From the NCBI GenBank assembly GCA_009927445.1, contig RFMZ01000191.1, positions 1 to 64,000 of the forward strand: DNA of 64,000 nucleotides, in the 5' to 3' direction. The position numbers were made by a program, and so were the translations under genes. This document shows positions 61,429 through 64,000 of the stretch, in pieces; position 1 is the stretch's first letter, and each line of letters starts with the position of its first letter. Source of the DNA: Betaproteobacteria bacterium (GTDB taxonomy: Bacteria; Pseudomonadota; Gammaproteobacteria; Burkholderiales; Burkholderiaceae). The notes beneath the pieces are model-generated. The model was not told the origin of the DNA, ran no database searches, and was given only the letters and a program-made list of their open reading frames with translations.

Positions 61429-62856
61429 ATGACTAATTTTCGCTCTGAATTTCCTGCTTTTGCTTTTGTAGATATTGAAACGACTGGTGGTAATTTGGAG
61501 AGGGATCGAATCACCGAAGTTGGTATTGTATCCTTGCAAGATGGGGTTGAATCGCGTTGGGAGCATTTGATAAATCCCGAAACTTTGATTCCGTATAACA
61601 TTCAAGTCCTCACTGGAATCTCTCCAGCAATGGTGCAAGAGCAACCAACTTTTAAGGAGCTCGCTCAGTTAATTCTGGATCAACTGCAAGACAAGATTTT
61701 TGTGGCGCATAACGCCCGGTTTGATTATGGTTTTTTGCGGGTAGCATTCAAGAGAATAGGGATTGATTTTCGGCCCAAAGTTCTATGCACTGTCAAATTA
61801 TCCCGTTTTTTATTTCCCGAGCAGCCAAGACATAATTTGGATACTTTAATTACAGTGCATCATTTAAAAGTTCATGCTCGACATCGTGCGCTTGGTGATG
61901 CTGAGTTACTGCGACAATTTTGGTATTGTTGTATTGATCAATTTGGTATTTCAAAAATGCAGGAGGCAATTGATCAATTGCTACCCCAGCAGTCCTTACC
62001 GCCAAATATTGACGAAGCGATGATTAAGGATTTACCCGATACGCCTGGGGTTTATCTGTTTTATGCAGATAATCGCCGACTTTTATACATTGGTAAAAGT
62101 AACTCGATTCGTGGGAGAGTTTTAAGCCACTTTAGTAGTGCTTTGCGGATTCGTAAAGAGATGAAGTTAGCTATGCAAATAAAAGATATTGATTGGATTG
62201 AGACTGCCGGTGAGATAGGGGCTTTATTATTAGAGTCAAAATTAATTAAAGAAAAACTGCCTAGTATGAATGTTCGGCTAAGAAAATCTACGGATTTATG
62301 TGCCTGGCAATTATTACTCAATAATGATGGCATATTAGTACCTAAGTTAGTTCGTCATCAGGATTTATCGCCTGGTCGTCAAGAAAATTTATATGGACTG
62401 TTTTACAGTCGTAGCGAAGCGATTAAAACATTGCAAGCACTAGCAAAAAAACACACTCTTTGTGAGGGCTTGCTTGGCCTAGAAAAGTTATTACCTCAAA
62501 AATCGTGTTTTGGTTATCAAGTAAAGCAATGCTTAGGCATTTGTATCGGTCAAGAATCAACTTTGAGTTATCACGAAAGACTATTGCATGCCTTGTATAA
62601 ATATCGAGTTGGTATTTGGCCATATAAAACGGCCATTGGTATTCGCGAGGCTCAAGTTGTGCATGTCATTGATCATTGGTGTTATTTAGGGACTGCAATA
62701 GATGAATCGGAGGTCTTTGAGTTGTTAAACTCTGGTGTCCCAGAGTTTGATTTAGATATTTATAAAATTGTCAAAAAATCCTTAGGAAAAATGGGATCAG
62801 GTAGGATTGTTCCTTTACCAAAGCCTGCCCAAGCTGCCGAGTACGAGTCTTATTAA
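61429..62856 (+). CDS. DEDDh exonuclease fused to UvrC/Cho-type GIY-YIG nuclease
   Basis: The ATG at 61429 gives 475 residues, against 488 from the TTG in the track. The N-terminal exonuclease (residues 8-180) has the DEDDh residues: 'FAFVDIETTGGNL', 'HNARFDYGF' and 'HRALGDAELLRQF'. The C-terminal part (from about 205) is a GIY-YIG domain, 'DTPGVYLFYADNRRLLYIGK', followed by a cysteine region ('CFGYQVKQCLGICIG') as in UvrC and Cho. This fusion is known in many bacteria and is thought to act in DNA repair. The gene overlaps the GST gene by one base (TAATG). Confidence 0.85.
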   Translation: MTNFRSEFPAFAFVDIETTGGNLERDRITEVGIVSLQDGVESRWEHLINPETLIPYNIQVLTGISPAMVQEQPTFKELAQLILDQLQDKIFVAHNARFDYGFLRVAFKRIGIDFRPKVLCTVKLSRFLFPEQPRHNLDTLITVHHLKVHARHRALGDAELLRQFWYCCIDQFGISKMQEAIDQLLPQQSLPPNIDEAMIKDLPDTPGVYLFYADNRRLLYIGKSNSIRGRVLSHFSSALRIRKEMKLAMQIKDIDWIETAGEIGALLLESKLIKEKLPSMNVRLRKSTDLCAWQLLLNNDGILVPKLVRHQDLSPGRQENLYGLFYSRSEAIKTLQALAKKHTLCEGLLGLEKLLPQKSCFGYQVKQCLGICIGQESTLSYHERLLHALYKYRVGIWPYKTAIGIREAQVVHVIDHWCYLGTAIDESEVFELLNSGVPEFDLDIYKIVKKSLGKMGSGRIVPLPKPAQAAEYESY

Positions 62857-63500
62857 TGTCAGTTATCTTGTACTCGTATCGTCGATGTCCATATGCAATG
62901 AGAGCTAGAAGTGCGTTAATATTAGCAAAGGTGATATTTGAGGTTCGTGAAATTAGTTTACGAAATAAGCCACCAAGCTTTTTAGTCTATTCATCAAAGG
63001 GTACAGTCCCTGTTTTAGTCATGCCAGATCAGTCAGTCATTGATCAAAGTATAGACATCATGAAATGGGCTTTGCAGCAGTCGGATGCACCAAATTATTT
63101 GCCAGAAGATGAAGAGTCAAAATTATTTACTCAGAAATGGATTATGACTAATGATGATAGTTTCAAAAATCTGCTTGACGCCTACAAGTATCCCGAAAGG
63201 TCTGTGGAAATTACACAAGAAAATTCTCTAGCCTGCGCCCTCGAAACGTATTTATTACCCTTGAATCAACTCCTTGGGCAACAACCATTTTTATTAGGTA
63301 GTTATTTTCAATTAGTCGATTTGGCTATTTTTCCTTTTATCCGACAATTTGCCATGGTAGATTTGGAGCGATTTAAACAGTTACCGTTACCAAATCTACA
63401 AAAGTGGTTAAACTTTTTCTTACAATCCGAATTATTTGAACAGGTCATGACAAGATACCCTTTATGGATCGATCCGAAATTAACCCTAACCAATTCTTGA
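62856..63500 (+). CDS. Glutathione S-transferase-family protein
   Basis: The 214-residue protein has a thioredoxin-like N domain beginning 'VILYSYRRCPYAMRARSALI', with a Cys-Pro-Tyr pattern like omega or GrxB-type members. The cis-Pro segment is 'KGTVPVLVMPDQSVIDQSID' (glutathione-contact Ser). The C domain is helical, with 'FLLGSYFQLVDLAIFPFIRQ' giving the N-capping box and hydrophobic staple motif. It starts on the stop of the exonuclease gene. A role as thiol-dependent reductase is more likely than conjugation. Confidence 0.83.
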   Translation: MSVILYSYRRCPYAMRARSALILAKVIFEVREISLRNKPPSFLVYSSKGTVPVLVMPDQSVIDQSIDIMKWALQQSDAPNYLPEDEESKLFTQKWIMTNDDSFKNLLDAYKYPERSVEITQENSLACALETYLLPLNQLLGQQPFLLGSYFQLVDLAIFPFIRQFAMVDLERFKQLPLPNLQKWLNFFLQSELFEQVMTRYPLWIDPKLTLTNS

Positions 63501-64000
63501 GTATTCCTTTATTTCCTCTTGGAACCACTTTATTCCCTGGAGGCATAATGCCGCTCAAGATTTTTGAGGTTCGTTATTTAGATATGGTGAAGGCTTGCTT
63601 TAGGGATCACAAGCCATTTGGTATTGTCACAATTGCTCAGGGCAATGAAGTTCGCAAGCCGAATGAGGCGGTCACATTTTCACAAGTTGGAACTCTCGCG
63701 TCTATTGAGCAATTTGAAGCAGTGCAGCCAAGCCTCTTTGTTATTCAATGTTTGGGTAAGTTGAGATTTAAGATCATTTCTAGTGAGCTTCACAAGAATG
63801 GTTTGTGGGAGGCGCAGATACAAACTTTAGAAGATGATGTTCATATGCCAGTTCCTGATGAGTTGCAAAGTGCGTCACAATCATTGAAAAAAGTGATTGA
63901 ATCACTGGTTGACCAGGGATTAACCAAGGAGCAAATGCCATTTTCAAAGCCGTTTGCGCTAAATGACTGTGGCTGGGTAGCTAATCGATGGAGTGAGTTA
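63464..64000 (+). CDS. Lon N-terminal-like protein, cut by the window end
   Basis: The reading frame is open from the ATG at 63464 to the last base (179 codons) and is missing from the track. It contains 'IPLFPLGTTLFPGGIMPLKI' and 'VRYLDMVKACFRDHKPFGIV', the signature of the LON substrate-binding domain. Stand-alone versions of about 200-220 residues are common next to unrelated genes and have no protease domain. The start overlaps the GST gene by 37 bases. A full Lon protease cannot be excluded from the visible part, but 'LFPLGTTLFPGGIMPLKIFE' in a short gene fits the YcaC/LonN2 type. Confidence 0.75.
   Translation, partial: MDRSEINPNQFLSIPLFPLGTTLFPGGIMPLKIFEVRYLDMVKACFRDHKPFGIVTIAQGNEVRKPNEAVTFSQVGTLASIEQFEAVQPSLFVIQCLGKLRFKIISSELHKNGLWEAQIQTLEDDVHMPVPDELQSASQSLKKVIESLVDQGLTKEQMPFSKPFALNDCGWVANRWSEL

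Noticed and set aside
1-64000. CRISPR arrays, transposases, integrases, tRNA attachment sites
   Set aside because: No repeat-spacer pattern, no recognisable mobile-element protein and no tRNA gene was seen; the short tandem repeats listed are isolated pairs.

Overview
The window looks like one chromosomal stretch of a Betaproteobacterium of the order Burkholderiales. The reasons are the eleven tripartite-tricarboxylate (Bug/TctC) binding proteins, a Sox cluster, an isoquinoline-oxidoreductase-type molybdoenzyme and an exonuclease/GIY-YIG fusion. Base composition is AT-leaning (low 40s percent G+C by eye), which fits small-genome freshwater members such as Polynucleobacter relatives better than high-GC Burkholderia or Bordetella. 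The genus is inference. I found no tRNA, rRNA, CRISPR array, insertion sequence or phage gene.

Layout. 1-4.4 kb: a cupin, an FMN flavoprotein, a 48-residue membrane ORF, a His-rich small protein with a ZnuD-like TonB receptor, and an entericidin-type lipoprotein. 4.4-8.5 kb (minus): alpha/beta hydrolase, lipoprotein amidohydrolase, MFS carrier. 8.6-13.3 kb: Tat-type Bug protein with an RraA-like protein, PhoX behind a possible Pho box, and convergent AzlCD. 13.5-24.3 kb: Bug proteins with a cupin, a hydrolase, a HisD-family dehydrogenase plus SDR, an exported methyltransferase and a GMC oxidoreductase. 24.3-32.9 kb: an IclR regulator with its Bug gene, then a divergent operon of Bug, racemase, CitE-like lyase, acyl-CoA dehydrogenase, class III CoA-transferase, MaoC hydratase, hydroxyacid dehydrogenase, SDR and cupin. 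33-37.8 kb: cupin, PH-domain protein, ModA-like protein, VOC, DUF1653, an Ldh-family dehydrogenase and a frameshifted Bug gene. 37.8-43.7 kb (minus): Bug, IPMDH-like dehydrogenase, Bug and two MmgE/PrpD paralogs. 44-50.6 kb: a frameshifted ThDP enzyme, an operon of BNR protein, maleate-isomerase-like protein, Bug and amidohydrolase, then another Bug gene. 50.6-56.3 kb: a frameshifted amtB with NtrC-like sites, a small unknown, a Tim44-like protein, a flavin reductase and CYTH-CHAD. 56.4-61.2 kb: soxX-soxY-variant-soxZ-soxA convergent with an IorAB-type molybdoenzyme. 61.4-64 kb: exonuclease/GIY-YIG fusion, GST and a Lon-N protein cut by the window end.

How it works together. Most of 8-50 kb reads as a series of small scavenging modules, each pairing a high-affinity periplasmic binder for an organic acid with one or a few enzymes, with no TctAB membrane partner in the window. 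The richest module (25.2-32.4 kb) has the enzyme set expected for CoA-dependent breakdown of a branched dicarboxylic acid. The most unusual chemistry is the Sox cluster: its SoxY lacks the canonical GGCGG arm, and soxB and soxCD are absent here.

Caution. Three genes are interrupted by single-base indels (36.9, 44.6 and 51.2 kb). I cannot tell sequencing error from real decay.
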